Below are positions 47,343-57,165 of a stretch of DNA of 64,000 bases, in pieces. The stretch covers positions 1 through 64,000 of the forward strand of contig CAZSDP010000012.1 of NCBI GenBank assembly GCA_964605665.1, written 5' to 3'. This DNA comes from CAZSDP01 sp964605665 (GTDB lineage: Bacteria; Planctomycetota; UBA8108; UBA1146). The notes under the pieces are model-generated. The model searched no databases. It saw only the letters and a list, made by a program, of their open reading frames with translations, and was not told the origin of the DNA. How positions within the stretch are numbered: position 1 is the stretch's first letter; the number at the start of each line of letters is the position of its first letter. A program made the position numbers and the translations under genes.

Positions 47343-47859
47343 GTCGAATATCGCTGCTGATTAGCGCCCTCTGATCTCGCAGAAATCTCGCAGAAATCTC
47401 GCAGAGGACCGGTGTTTCTTATCCGGCCGCAAAGGCTTGATCGAGTTCGACGACGTTTTGTCATGATTTAAACTCGCCCTGCCTCCCAGTCCCAAATTCG
47501 AATAAGCTGACTATCATTTATATGTTCGTTAAGTATTGAGAAAGCTGTGACTCTTAGTTGTGGAGTCGGAGCTTGGGCTTTACTCTCGGTGCTCAAATCC
47601 TGGTCTGTATTGCCCTCGGGGATTCCGATTTCCTGCGGCACTGAGACCTCGATATGTCCTATAGGCACGGGAGGTGTCGCTTTATCTGAGGTGTCAGTTA
47701 AGTTTTGAAATTTTATTGGAGCGTTGAATCTCCGGAATGTTCATGCTCCGAATGTATAGGCGTTTTATGGGGACATACGCGTCCCCAGTCTTCAGAGCCC
47801 TTTCACCTACTACATGGTGGTGTGATTTTGTAAGGGTTAACACAAAGAGGAGGTATGCG
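47343..47859. other. Intergenic region between the two HYR genes
   Basis: An 11-base unit ATCTCGCAGAA is repeated three times at 47374-47406. The stretch is AT-richer than its surroundings. A 66-codon minus ORF at 47468-47668 has no support. SD-like AGAGGAGG lies at 47847-47854. Confidence 0.6.
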
Positions 47860-50800
47860 GTGGGAGCCAGTCGAAATTTCTGGTCTTTGGCGCTTGTCTG
47901 GGCAGTTCTCGGGAGTTTGGCGATTGTGGGTGGAGTAACCGCTCAGACGGATGACTGCAACAACAACCTGATCCCCGATATCAATGAGATCACGAATCAG
48001 ACCGACTGTAACTTGAATGGCATCTTAGATGCCTGTGAGCCAGTGGTTGATCGCTTACTCCTCGCGACAGCGGGATTTCCTGAAGAAGCTGGAGGAGTGC
48101 TCGACACCGATGGGGATACCGTCGTGGTTGGAGCGGGGCATGACGCCACAAATGGAGAAGACTCCGGTGCTGCTCTTGTTTTCCGTCGAGATGGCACACA
48201 GTGGATCGAGGCAGCTCGTCTCTTCTCTCCGACGCCAGCGCCCCTTCAAGAGTATGGCGCTTCAGCTGCCGTACAAGGTCAGTGGCTTGCGGTCGGCGCT
48301 CCCGGTACAAACCAGGGGCTCGTTCTTCAAGTTGGTGAAGTCTTTGTTTATCAGAAGTTGGGAACCACCTGGGTTCTCGCCCAGCGTATTGAGAGCCCCG
48401 TTCTGATCGAAGAGGCAGGCTTTGGTCTCGCGATCGACATCAATAGTCAAGGAACTCGCATGATCATCGGTGGTGAAGGAAGAGCCTTCACCTATACGAC
48501 CGATGGAACGATCTGGACCCTCGATGCCGGACTCTTGCCCTTCGTAGTCGGGGAAGATGATGGTTTTGGTGGTTCGGTGAGTATCGACGGTGAGCGCGCT
48601 GTCGTTGGAGCCCCTGGAACCCTGGGTCTCGGTGGGCAGCAAATGGCTGGTGCGGCTTATACATTCGAAATCAGTGTAGGAAATTGGATCGAAACAGGTC
48701 GACTCACTGCGCTCGGTCAAGAGACGAGTGCGAACTACGGAGCCGCGGTATCGATGAGTGGTGATCGCATCGCTATCGGTGAGCCGGGTCGAGGCAACAG
48801 CGCCGGAGCTGTTCACACCTATGAATACCTCGCTGGTGCCTGGGCGCCCGATACGACTCTGGCCAGTCCAGCCCCGGGTATCAATAACGCGTATGGCACG
48901 GGAGCATCGATCTTAGGTGATACGCTGTTGATCGGTGAGCCAAGAGATCCGAACAACAGGGGACGAATTCATCTCTACGACAACAGTGCAGGACTTTGGA
49001 CACTTCGCGAAACAAGAGCAAACCCACTGGCAACCCCAGATCTCTATGGTGCCGGAGTGGCGCTCTCTGAGCGAACGTCCGTCGCAGGTAACCCTGAGGA
49101 GTCAGAGATCCTGGTGCACTGGACTCCTCGTATTCTCGACTGTGACAATAACCTCTCTGAGGATATCTGCGATGTCACGCTCGGTTTGGTGCCCGATTGC
49201 AATCTAAACAGCATTCCCGATTCCTGTGATATTGCCAGCGGATTTGCTTCTGACTGCAACATGAACGGGATCCCCGATAGTTGTGAGCTCGAACTCGATC
49301 CGACTCTCGATTGCAACATGAATGCAGTGATCGACAGTTGCGACTTGGCGAGCATGACCTCTTTGGACTGCAATCTGAACCTGATTCCTGACGAGTGCGA
49401 TACAGTCGCGGGTGGATTCAGTCTCGACTGCAATACGAACCAAGTTCCTGACGAGTGCGAGATCAATCCAGATCCGATTTTCCCGACGATCAGTGGATTG
49501 CCTACAGACCAGAACTTAACCGCTGAGGCTGGAACCTGTCAGGCCACGTTCAGCTGGGCGGACCCAACTGCGACCGACAACTGCGGAGTTGCAAGTTTGA
49601 CCGGTTCGCATACCTCGGGATCGTCCTTCCTTCAGGGTTCGACGACGGTGACTTACACCGCGACCGATGTGTCTGGGAACGTCAGCACTGCGAGCTTCAC
49701 GATCACCGTCACCGATAACGAACCACCTGCAATCAGCGGGGTACTTCTCGATCAGGTCTTGAGCACCGATCTAGGGATGTGTACTGCGATTGCGACCTGG
49801 ACTGAACCGACCGCGATCGATAACTGTGGGCTTCAAAGTCTCACTTCAGATCACGCCGCGGATTCTGCGTTCCCACTCGGTACGACGACGGTGACCTATA
49901 CCGCGACAGATACCAGCGGAAACACCTCGCAAACCAGCTTCACGGTCACGGTGAACGACACTGAGAATCCGGTAATTTCTGGGCTTTCCGGAGACATCTC
50001 GGTGAACAATGCTCAAGGGCTCTGCTCATCGAATGTCACTTGGACTGCGCCTTCCTCGAGCGATAACTGCCCTGGTGTGATGCTGACAACGAGCCACCTT
50101 CCTGGGACCACGTTCGACGTGGGCACGACATTGGTGACCTACACTGCGATGGACGCCAATGGCAATAGCTCGACAGGAAGCTTCAACGTGGAGGTGATCG
50201 ACGCCGAACACCCGCAAATCAACGGTCTACCGAGCGGACTCTCCGTTGGTGCAGATCCTGGGATTTGCGCTGCTTCCGTTATGTGGAGCGCTCCGTCGAC
50301 GCAGGACAACTGCATGGTCGCTAACACGAGTTCTAACTATGAACCCGGTGCGATTTTCCCCGTGGGAATCACCGAAGTGACGTATGTGGTATCGGACGTT
50401 GCTGGAAACCAAACTCTTGCGAGTTTCATGGTTGAAGTCTCTGATTTGCAAAATCCGATCGTTGAGACCACCACCGATAATGTGTCGGTCACGAACGAAC
50501 TAGGCCAGTGCAGCTCCGCTGCCAGCTGGACTCCTCCCACGTTTATCGATAACTGTGAAGTTGGAGTCGTGACCTCGGACGCACTGCCGGGCGATACCTT
50601 CCCCGTGGGTGATACGACGGTGACTTATACCGCGACAGACATTCATGGAAATGCAAGCTCCACCTCATTCACCGTAACAGTCACGGACAACGAGAATCCG
50701 ACACTCAGCAGCTTGCCGCTCGACATCACCCAGGGAACTGATCTTGGGAACTGCAGTGCGATCGTGACCTGGGCAGACCCGACCGCCAGCGACAACTGTG

Positions 50801-52074
50801 GCATCGATTCGACCACTCCATCGCAAGCATCGGGAACTAGCTTCCCCTTGGGTACCACGACTGTTCAGTACATGACGACTGACATTCATGGAAACTCAGC
50901 GAGCGCTTCCTTCACGGTCACGATTATCGACAACGAGAATCCAATGTGGAGTGACATACCCACAGACATCACGGTCAACACTGACCTTGGAGTTTGTGGT
51001 GCGCTAGTGGACTGGAGTGGACCTCTTGCGACCGACAACTGTAACGTGGCTGGGACGAGTTCTACGCATCAGCCAGGTGACCTGTTCCCGGTTGGTACGA
51101 CCGTAGTGTCTTATCTTGCAAATGACGACGCCGGCAATTCGGCGCGTGCGAGCTTCTCGGTCACCGTCGCAGACATGGAAGCCCCGACACTGACTCCGAG
51201 CGGACCAGTGACGGCAAGCGCCGACGCAGGAACTTGTACTGCGACCGTGACGGTCCCAGCTCCGATGACGTCTGATAATTGTCAGACCGCCACTTTGACC
51301 AATGACTACACAGGTACGGATGACGCCTCTGGAATGTATGCGTATCCGTCAACCCTGATCACTTGGACGTTGACCGATATCTATGGCAACAGTTCGACAG
51401 CAACTCAAACTGTGACCATCGAGGTTCCACAAGACGACTGCAACATGAACAGTTCCCCGGACGTCTGCGACATTGCCGCCGGTCTCAGCCCTGACTGCAA
51501 TGGCAACGGAATCCCGGACGAGTGTGATGTGGCGATCGGTGGAGATTGCAACATGAACGGTGTTCCGGACAGTTGTGATATCGCCAGTGGCACCTCACTC
51601 GATTGCAACCAGAACGGAATCCCCGATACATGTGACGTCATCACTCTGGGTGACTGCAACATGAACGGTGTTCCTGACAGTTGCGATATTGAGAGTGGAA
51701 CAACGACTGACTGCAATACGAATGGTATTCCAGATAGTTGTGACATAGCGAGTGGCTCATCGAGCGACGCTGACGGAAACCTCACGCCAGACGAGTGTCA
51801 GCCGCAATTCCGTCGTGCGGACGCCAATGGCGATAACGAGATCGATATCGCGGACGGCATTTTCATCTTGAATTACTTGTTCGACGGTGGCCCGATCGGT
51901 CCATGCGTGGCTGGTATGGATGCCAATGACGACGGGGCTGTAGATGTCACAGATGCGGTTGCGATCTTCATCTATCAGTTCGAAGATGCGACGCCGCCAC
52001 CTCCGCCGTTCGAGAATTGCGGGGTGGATCCGACAGGTATTGCGCTTCCGTGTGAAACGGGCACTTGCGAGTAA
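47860..52074 (+). CDS. Second large secreted HYR-repeat protein (1404 aa)
   Basis: GTG 47860 is chosen because AGAGGAGG lies just upstream and a signal peptide follows at once (WAVLGSLAIVGGVTA); the frame is open 41 codons further, but with poor ribosome sites. Same architecture as the upstream giant: DCNxN repeats, FG-GAP-like repeats (about 70-420), DCNxN block (about 430-535), 8 HYR modules (about 538-1190), DCNMN repeats (1193-1310) and a dockerin-like end (RADANGDNEIDIADGIFILN and DANDDGAVDVTDAVAIFI). Module starts at 49720, 49963, 50206, 50449, 50692, 50935 and 51178 are 243 bp apart without exception. A paralogue of the 37790 gene with a shorter and more diverged array. Confidence 0.87.
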   Translation: MGASRNFWSLALVWAVLGSLAIVGGVTAQTDDCNNNLIPDINEITNQTDCNLNGILDACEPVVDRLLLATAGFPEEAGGVLDTDGDTVVVGAGHDATNGEDSGAALVFRRDGTQWIEAARLFSPTPAPLQEYGASAAVQGQWLAVGAPGTNQGLVLQVGEVFVYQKLGTTWVLAQRIESPVLIEEAGFGLAIDINSQGTRMIIGGEGRAFTYTTDGTIWTLDAGLLPFVVGEDDGFGGSVSIDGERAVVGAPGTLGLGGQQMAGAAYTFEISVGNWIETGRLTALGQETSANYGAAVSMSGDRIAIGEPGRGNSAGAVHTYEYLAGAWAPDTTLASPAPGINNAYGTGASILGDTLLIGEPRDPNNRGRIHLYDNSAGLWTLRETRANPLATPDLYGAGVALSERTSVAGNPEESEILVHWTPRILDCDNNLSEDICDVTLGLVPDCNLNSIPDSCDIASGFASDCNMNGIPDSCELELDPTLDCNMNAVIDSCDLASMTSLDCNLNLIPDECDTVAGGFSLDCNTNQVPDECEINPDPIFPTISGLPTDQNLTAEAGTCQATFSWADPTATDNCGVASLTGSHTSGSSFLQGSTTVTYTATDVSGNVSTASFTITVTDNEPPAISGVLLDQVLSTDLGMCTAIATWTEPTAIDNCGLQSLTSDHAADSAFPLGTTTVTYTATDTSGNTSQTSFTVTVNDTENPVISGLSGDISVNNAQGLCSSNVTWTAPSSSDNCPGVMLTTSHLPGTTFDVGTTLVTYTAMDANGNSSTGSFNVEVIDAEHPQINGLPSGLSVGADPGICAASVMWSAPSTQDNCMVANTSSNYEPGAIFPVGITEVTYVVSDVAGNQTLASFMVEVSDLQNPIVETTTDNVSVTNELGQCSSAASWTPPTFIDNCEVGVVTSDALPGDTFPVGDTTVTYTATDIHGNASSTSFTVTVTDNENPTLSSLPLDITQGTDLGNCSAIVTWADPTASDNCGIDSTTPSQASGTSFPLGTTTVQYMTTDIHGNSASASFTVTIIDNENPMWSDIPTDITVNTDLGVCGALVDWSGPLATDNCNVAGTSSTHQPGDLFPVGTTVVSYLANDDAGNSARASFSVTVADMEAPTLTPSGPVTASADAGTCTATVTVPAPMTSDNCQTATLTNDYTGTDDASGMYAYPSTLITWTLTDIYGNSSTATQTVTIEVPQDDCNMNSSPDVCDIAAGLSPDCNGNGIPDECDVAIGGDCNMNGVPDSCDIASGTSLDCNQNGIPDTCDVITLGDCNMNGVPDSCDIESGTTTDCNTNGIPDSCDIASGSSSDADGNLTPDECQPQFRRADANGDNEIDIADGIFILNYLFDGGPIGPCVAGMDANDDGAVDVTDAVAIFIYQFEDATPPPPPFENCGVDPTGIALPCETGTCE

Positions 52075-52121
52075 GCACTCGTCAATTGATCAACTTGTGA
52101 TCGTCTTGATCTCAAGTCAAG

Positions 52122-52160
52122 CCGGGGTGAGGAAGAGAATCTTCCTCACCCCGGTTCTTT
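52122..52160 (+). terminator. Rho-independent terminator after the second HYR gene
   Basis: A 15-bp perfect stem (52122-52136 with 52140-52154) around GAA, followed by TTCTTT. Confidence 0.88.
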
Positions 52161-52292
52161 GCATCTTTAGTACTCAAGACCGATCGACGGCTCGCCCGCT
52201 TCGCCGGATTTCATGTGGCGAGCTTTATACGCGCGAGAAATCCGTAGGTGAGGAGGACGCCATTTGGCTTCGCTTCATCTTCTCACCCGACA

Positions 52293-52484
52293 TCAGGAAC
52301 CGATGTCGTCGAGTTCGTTTCCACGATCCTCCTGAGTGAGACGATCCTGCAGTAAGGCAAACTTTGCTTGGAGCTCTTCCAGGCGCCGCTCGGATTCGAT
52401 CACAGCCTTGTTGAGCTGTTCGATGGCGCGATCCTGATAGGCAAGCCGCACCTCGAGCTCGATCCAGCGATCGTCTTCGTTCAA
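52293..52484 (-). CDS. slyX: SlyX family protein
   Basis: 63 residues, TTG start at 52484 with GGGAG five bases before it. A short coiled coil with the family pattern ELEVRLAYQDRAIEQLN followed by heptads, and a polar tail. SlyX is widespread and of unknown function. Overlapping plus-strand ORFs are shadows. Confidence 0.8.
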   Translation of the reverse strand: MNEDDRWIELEVRLAYQDRAIEQLNKAVIESERRLEELQAKFALLQDRLTQEDRGNELDDIGS

Positions 52485-52542
52485 GACAGCTCCCGGTCAA
52501 GGAAGAGGCGGGGACTCAAGCGAGAATGCAAAAGAGCCTCGA

Positions 52543-52857
52543 TCACTCTTTGGTTTCGATTTCTTCTTCTTCGAATAGCTCTGGGGCATAGTCTTCGAGG
52601 GCTTCTGCAATGGCGCTGATCATGGCGAGAAGGTCACCAGGTTGACAACGACCACTTTCGGCGAGCTTTCCCACCGCCGACTGAACACTTGCGAAGAACT
52701 GTTCGTCCATTTGGTCCAACTGCTCTTCAGTTGGAGGCGTTGATGTCTCGGTGACTTCTTCCACTTTTCCGAGAACGGCGAGCTCGACTTCCTCTTGAAG
52801 TGACTCGAAACCCTCGAGAAGTTGGACCAGAGCGTTTTCGATCTGTTCGTGGCTCAT
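52543..52857 (-). CDS. Small acidic helical protein
   Basis: 104 residues, very acidic (tail LFEEEEIETKE), predicted all-helical, no signal peptide. AAAGG stands nine bases before the ATG. No family recognised. It is 58 bases upstream of slyX on the same strand and may be cotranscribed. Confidence 0.65.
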   Translation of the reverse strand: MSHEQIENALVQLLEGFESLQEEVELAVLGKVEEVTETSTPPTEEQLDQMDEQFFASVQSAVGKLAESGRCQPGDLLAMISAIAEALEDYAPELFEEEEIETKE

Positions 52858-53066
52858 TGATATCGACCTTTCGGCTTTTATTGAGATCTAGCAAGCTCGA
52901 ATTTGCGGTGATTACCGCAGGGCTAGATTGTACGCCGAGGAGTGGGTTTGGAGCATCCCTCGTCTGAACTTCTCCGAAGGATTTGCCCGATCTTCGACCA
53001 AATTCGCCTCCTGAGCGCTCGAAATCGGTGAGTTGTGTCGCCGAAGGCGGCTAGAAAACAGAAATT

Positions 53067-53095
53067 GGGCGGCCTCTATCGGAAGAGAGCCGCCC
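53067..53095 (-). terminator. Probable terminator of the CCxxC repeat gene
   Basis: GGGCGGC pairs with GCCGCCC, extended by CTCT/AGAG with a one-base bulge. On the minus strand it is followed by AATTTCTGTTTT, 54 bases after the stop at 53149. Confidence 0.6.
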
Positions 53096-53148
53096 AGCAT
53101 TTCTAGACAATCTTGATTGAGAGAGCGCCATCCTTCGAGCGAGTGCTC

Positions 53149-53817
53149 TTAGGGCGATGACTTCTTCTCTTCTTTCTTGCCCGCTTTCCAGCCTTCCGAG
53201 ACTGCGGCGAGAGGGGCGACAGGGTCCTTCTTGAGTCCGCGCTTGCATCCTTTGCAGCAGAGCCGAACCAGTTGATTGCCCACGATGATGTCGAATGACT
53301 TCTTATCGAGCGGCTCGCCAGAGACCGCGCAGATGGTGAGTGGGTACTTTTCAGCTTGTTTTTCCACGATTGCCAAGTCAAGGCGCTCTAGGTAAGGGCC
53401 TGGAAAAGACTTCACCTTCCGTGCGCAGTTCTTGCAGCAGGTTCGGATGAGGCGGTGATTGACCACGACGTCTACTGCGTCGCTATCGAGCTTCTCACCA
53501 GCAACGAGGCATGTGGTCAACGGATAGTTCGGCTTCTGCTGAGCGATGATACGTTCATCGATGGTTGCAAAATACTTCGCCGGGTCATTGACGATCTTCT
53601 TCTTGCAGCCGATGCAGCAGAGTCGAATCTCGCGTCCTTCGACCTCGAAAACGACGGGGTCTCCCATGCTGCCGAGCTTCTTCTTTTTTGCCACCGCGCA
53701 AGTGTCGAGCGGATAGATGTTGAGAGACTCGATCTTCGGTTTCTCTTCGTCGAGTGCAAGGGTTGCCATAGGAATGGCGATCAGCGCGATTGCGACGGTG
53801 ATCATCATCGATTTCAT
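53149..53817 (-). CDS. Exported protein with three TRASH-like CCxxC metal-binding repeats
   Basis: 222 residues from ATG 53817 (GGAAGGAA upstream) with a signal peptide (ITVAIALIAIPMATLA). Three repeats of about 50 residues follow, each opening with YPLxTCxV and closing with CCxxC: REIRLCCIGCKKK, RLIRTCCKNCARK and QLVRLCCKGCKRG. Each repeat thus offers four Cys, as in TRASH/YHS-like metal-sensing or metal-carrying domains. The tail is Lys-rich. Probably binds copper or another soft metal in the periplasm; inference only. Confidence 0.75.
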   Translation of the reverse strand: MKSMMITVAIALIAIPMATLALDEEKPKIESLNIYPLDTCAVAKKKKLGSMGDPVVFEVEGREIRLCCIGCKKKIVNDPAKYFATIDERIIAQQKPNYPLTTCLVAGEKLDSDAVDVVVNHRLIRTCCKNCARKVKSFPGPYLERLDLAIVEKQAEKYPLTICAVSGEPLDKKSFDIIVGNQLVRLCCKGCKRGLKKDPVAPLAAVSEGWKAGKKEEKKSSP

Positions 53818-53997
53818 GAAAACTTCCTTCCGGGGCACGGATCTATGAGAGCGCGGATCTATGAGAGTTCGGTGAAGACCTAAATGACTCCCAATTTGAG
53901 TATGTCGAGAGCCTCTTCACAGAACCTGTAGTACAGGTCGGTCACGGGAATCTCAACGATTGCGGAAAAAGGAACGTTCCAAAAGGGCGAATTTTCT

Positions 53998-55200
53998 TCA
54001 TGGGGACTCAGGATGCACCCGTAGCGTTCCCAACACGGCAAAGTGGTCACTGAAGCCCTCGGTCCAGTTACCACGGTATTTTCGGAACCACCAAGGAGGA
54101 TGGGCGGGGTGGTTCAAGTTGCGTACTGCAGTTTGGTTGTGAATCTGGAGCGACCCTTCGACGAATTCAAAGCCACTCCGATTGAGCATCCCCCTGGAGA
54201 CGATCGCCTGATCGAACACATTCCAGCCCGCCTGATAGTAGAGCGTTCCCAGGTCAGGTGTTCCGAGGAACTTCCAGCTCGGGTTGAACAAACGATAACG
54301 TCCTCGGTCACCTTCTAAGGCGAACTTGCCCCGAACTGCCTCGAGGTGCTCCACCAATGAGACATTGTAGGGGTCGTCGTTGAAGTCTCCCACTAAGAGG
54401 ATGTCGGCCTCATAGCCTGCTTGCGCCGCGGAGTCGATCCTTGATAGCACGACTCTTCTCGCAGTCTTTGCAGCTGCAATACGATGGGGTCGAGACTTTT
54501 CTTCGCCGCCGCGACGACTAGGCCAATGCTGGACCAGAAACACGAGCGGCGATTCACCGACAACAAAATTCGCTTCAAAGATTCCACGAGTCTTAGGAGT
54601 GCCTTCGCCTAAGTCAATTTCGTGCAGTACGACCGCTTGATCTCCTGCTGCAAGAGTCAAAGGCGCCCGGAAGATCACTCCCATGTCGATACCCCGCTTA
54701 TCTGGAGAGTCAAGATGGGCAATCTTGTAACCCTTCTCAGAAAGAGGGGCGCGTTGGAGCAAATCTTCTAAGACCCGCCGATTTTCGATTTCGCAGACTC
54801 CCAACAGATCAACATCGAAAGATGCGATCACCTTCGCGAGTCGCTCTAACTTGCGGGCATAGCGTTCGTCATCCCAACCTCGCTCCGGGAGAAACTCGTC
54901 ATCGCCCGGGTTTTTTGGATCATCCTCGGTGTCAAACAGGTTTTCCAAGTTCCAAAAACCGAAAGTCAGTTCGACGACTGAGCTGGATTGTTCCGCATTC
55001 CCCAGCGATGGAACTCGAGGAGGATCCGATTGCTCGAGCGGGTTCACTCCCGGTGTTTGAGACTTCGCATCGACTGGTGGAGCACTGGCAAGCACTGAGC
55101 TGGTGCCTGCGAAGAGCAAAGCGAGGACTCCAAGGAAGACAGCAGCTCCTCGAGGTCTTTGGAGGCGAGTGAGACTCTGCTTTCGAATCCAGAGGTACAT
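53998..55200 (-). CDS. Secreted endonuclease/exonuclease/phosphatase family protein
   Basis: 400 residues with an N-terminal membrane/signal segment (AAVFLGVLALLFAGTSSVLA), a polar linker, then the EEP fold. Seen: FGFWNLENLFD (Asn of motif I), LLGVCEIENRRVLEDLL (metal-binding Glu), FLVQHWPSRRGG (His), LLVGDFNDDPYN (catalytic Asp and Asn) and the C-terminal FSDHFAVLGTL (Asp-His). All catalytic residues are kept, so an active exported nuclease or phosphodiesterase is likely; substrate unknown. Confidence 0.9.
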   Translation of the reverse strand: MYLWIRKQSLTRLQRPRGAAVFLGVLALLFAGTSSVLASAPPVDAKSQTPGVNPLEQSDPPRVPSLGNAEQSSSVVELTFGFWNLENLFDTEDDPKNPGDDEFLPERGWDDERYARKLERLAKVIASFDVDLLGVCEIENRRVLEDLLQRAPLSEKGYKIAHLDSPDKRGIDMGVIFRAPLTLAAGDQAVVLHEIDLGEGTPKTRGIFEANFVVGESPLVFLVQHWPSRRGGEEKSRPHRIAAAKTARRVVLSRIDSAAQAGYEADILLVGDFNDDPYNVSLVEHLEAVRGKFALEGDRGRYRLFNPSWKFLGTPDLGTLYYQAGWNVFDQAIVSRGMLNRSGFEFVEGSLQIHNQTAVRNLNHPAHPPWWFRKYRGNWTEGFSDHFAVLGTLRVHPESP

Positions 55201-55446
55201 GAGGTCTCCTGATTTGCCGGAAGGGTGGCGATCTCTCGCCGATTTCTGATGTAGGTTTCCACGATCTGGGACGAGCCCATTCTCACATCCTTGGCGAAAG
55301 GCTTCCAGGCGATCACTGCCCCTTGCGGCTTCTATGAAGTGTGTTTCAATGAGACGAACTCAGAGAATTTCGATTCTACGAGGTTTGGCTGAGTCATGGA
55401 GGCCTTGGTTTCGACCCGCAGAACTTAACTTAGAAGGAGCAGAACG

Positions 55447-55839
55447 GTGCGAGATCGTCGACAGCTCTTGATTTGGTTTGCAATTGGATTGGTTGGAGGA
55501 GGTCTCCTCTTTGGACCACCTGGCCGTGCTTTGGCTCAGTCTCTTCATGGACTTTGGGACTCTCACATTCTCGAGGAATCCTACCGGATCTCCATCGGAG
55601 TAGACGGAGTGGGGAAACCTCGGAAGCCAGAGAAGGTCGATGAGATTCGGACTCAATACAATCTACCGCAGCATTACGGCAACTTAATCGGGGTGACTGG
55701 GCACGGTGACTCAGCAGTATTTTGGTATCAGGACCAATCTGGAGTCATTCGTAATGCGATTGTTCCTAGCGCGGCGAGCAAGCTCGCGAGAATTGAATAC
55801 ACTCAAACTTCGCGATATAAGACCGACGTTCTTCCTTAG
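55447..55839 (+). CDS. Hypothetical protein with N-terminal membrane anchor or signal
   Basis: 130 residues from GTG 55447 (AAGGAG seven bases upstream). A hydrophobic N-terminus (LIWFAIGLVGGGLLFG) ends in RALAQS, a plausible signal-peptidase site. The remainder (NLIGVTGHGDSAVFWYQDQS) is beta-rich. No family recognised. Confidence 0.65.
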   Translation: MRDRRQLLIWFAIGLVGGGLLFGPPGRALAQSLHGLWDSHILEESYRISIGVDGVGKPRKPEKVDEIRTQYNLPQHYGNLIGVTGHGDSAVFWYQDQSGVIRNAIVPSAASKLARIEYTQTSRYKTDVLP

Positions 55840-55859
55840 TGAGAGAAATGCACGCCGGA

Positions 55860-55901
55860 AGACCCCGTGGCACAGTCCTCCAGGTCGGTGCTACGGGGTC
55901 T
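55860..55901. terminator. Possible terminator between convergent genes
   Basis: AGACCCCGT pairs with ACGGGGTCT, with weak inner pairing and a large loop. No clear T-run, so only a candidate. Confidence 0.35.
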
Positions 55902-55941
55902 GCAACTAGGTACCTTCCCCCGAAGATTCACCCTGTCGCTC

Positions 55942-57165
55942 TCACAAGTCGCTGGTCGCCGTCGTTCCGCGGTCAGCTGAGAGATCGGTGTTTCGGAACT
56001 CATCGGAGCTTTCACTAGAGACGAACTCCAACACGGCATCTCCGAGTTCTTCTGCGTCTGATTCACCCAGTTCGATCAATCGATTTAGATATTCCGGTTG
56101 GAACATCAGCATACTCAGGGAGTCGGGACTTCTCGTCTCTCGCGTCCCGAGCCCGCGTTCGAGGAATCGGAACGGCTGTGGGAGCTGAGCTTCGTAGTCC
56201 GCAGCAAGTCGTCCAAGATTCAGGCTCGGTCGAGCTGTGAGCAACTGCACAGGTCTGAGATCACCCCGCTGATCTTCGGGAATCTGTTCGAGAAGTGAGT
56301 TGATCCGCTCCAAATTGGCCGCATCGGACTCGAGCGCATCGAGGAAGATCGCATTGAGCATCACTCCTGCGACTTGAGCGGGTGGGGGATAGCCGGAGAT
56401 CATCGATTGGTTGCTTTCCCGCAGTTTCGGCAGATAACGAGTCGACATCGCCAAGACTCTCGTTGCACCGAGGTGAAGAGTTGGCGAGAGCGGCGCGGTT
56501 TGGCGTACGCCTCCATCTCCGTGCCAATCAGCCCCCAGTTGAATTGCCGGGAAGAAGAAGGGGAGAGCAGAACTGGCCATCACGTGATCGAGACCGATGG
56601 TCGCTTTGATTCCTCGTCGGTGAGTTCGTTCCCAACGATGGTCTTCAGCTCCTTCCACCCACGTCATCGATTGCCCAGTTCCGTAGTTGGTGCTCGTCAC
56701 AGCAAGAGCATAGAGACGCCCCGCATCGATATTCTCAGTAATTCCTGGAATTCGGTCGCAGTTCTCCGGTTCTGTCTCGAAGGCACTTTGAAGAAACTCT
56801 CGCAAGGGAGCGGTATCGACGAGCCCTCGGGGTGGGTTCTTGAAGTGACGACCTCCGGAGAGTAGACGAATTCCCCATCTGAACATCGTCCGGAAGAGAA
56901 CCATTCCCTCTTGGCGAAAGACCTGATCGACCGTCAATCTCTTCCAGAGATCGCTGAGGCTCTCTACCGATTCCTGAAAAGAGCCGGGGTGCGAGGCGAG
57001 ATGCGCAGCATTGATCGCACCAGCGGAAGTCCCTGAATAAATCGGTACGTCGAGATCGGGAATCTCACGGGCGAGAAATCGCAGAAAGCCCACTTGATAA
57101 GCTGCGCGGGCTCCTCCTCCACCCAGAACTACTCCGAGTCGATTTGGTCGGTGCGGATCTTTCAT
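55942..57165 (-). CDS. Patatin-like phospholipase
   Basis: 407 residues. The oxyanion loop GVVLGGGGARAAYQVG is at the N-terminus, the nucleophile Ser is in YSGTSAGAINAAHL (near residue 48), and the catalytic Asp is in WHGDGGVRQTAPL (near 217). This is the Ser-Asp dyad of patatin acyl hydrolases. No signal peptide. An extra C-terminal region (residues 300-407) has no recognised domain. Acts on membrane lipids by family; role unknown. Confidence 0.9.
   Translation of the reverse strand: MKDPHRPNRLGVVLGGGGARAAYQVGFLRFLAREIPDLDVPIYSGTSAGAINAAHLASHPGSFQESVESLSDLWKRLTVDQVFRQEGMVLFRTMFRWGIRLLSGGRHFKNPPRGLVDTAPLREFLQSAFETEPENCDRIPGITENIDAGRLYALAVTSTNYGTGQSMTWVEGAEDHRWERTHRRGIKATIGLDHVMASSALPFFFPAIQLGADWHGDGGVRQTAPLSPTLHLGATRVLAMSTRYLPKLRESNQSMISGYPPPAQVAGVMLNAIFLDALESDAANLERINSLLEQIPEDQRGDLRPVQLLTARPSLNLGRLAADYEAQLPQPFRFLERGLGTRETRSPDSLSMLMFQPEYLNRLIELGESDAEELGDAVLEFVSSESSDEFRNTDLSADRGTTATSDL

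Noticed and set aside
47468..47668. A 66-codon minus ORF between the HYR genes
   Set aside because: GTG start without a ribosome site and no similarity I recognise; left as non-coding.
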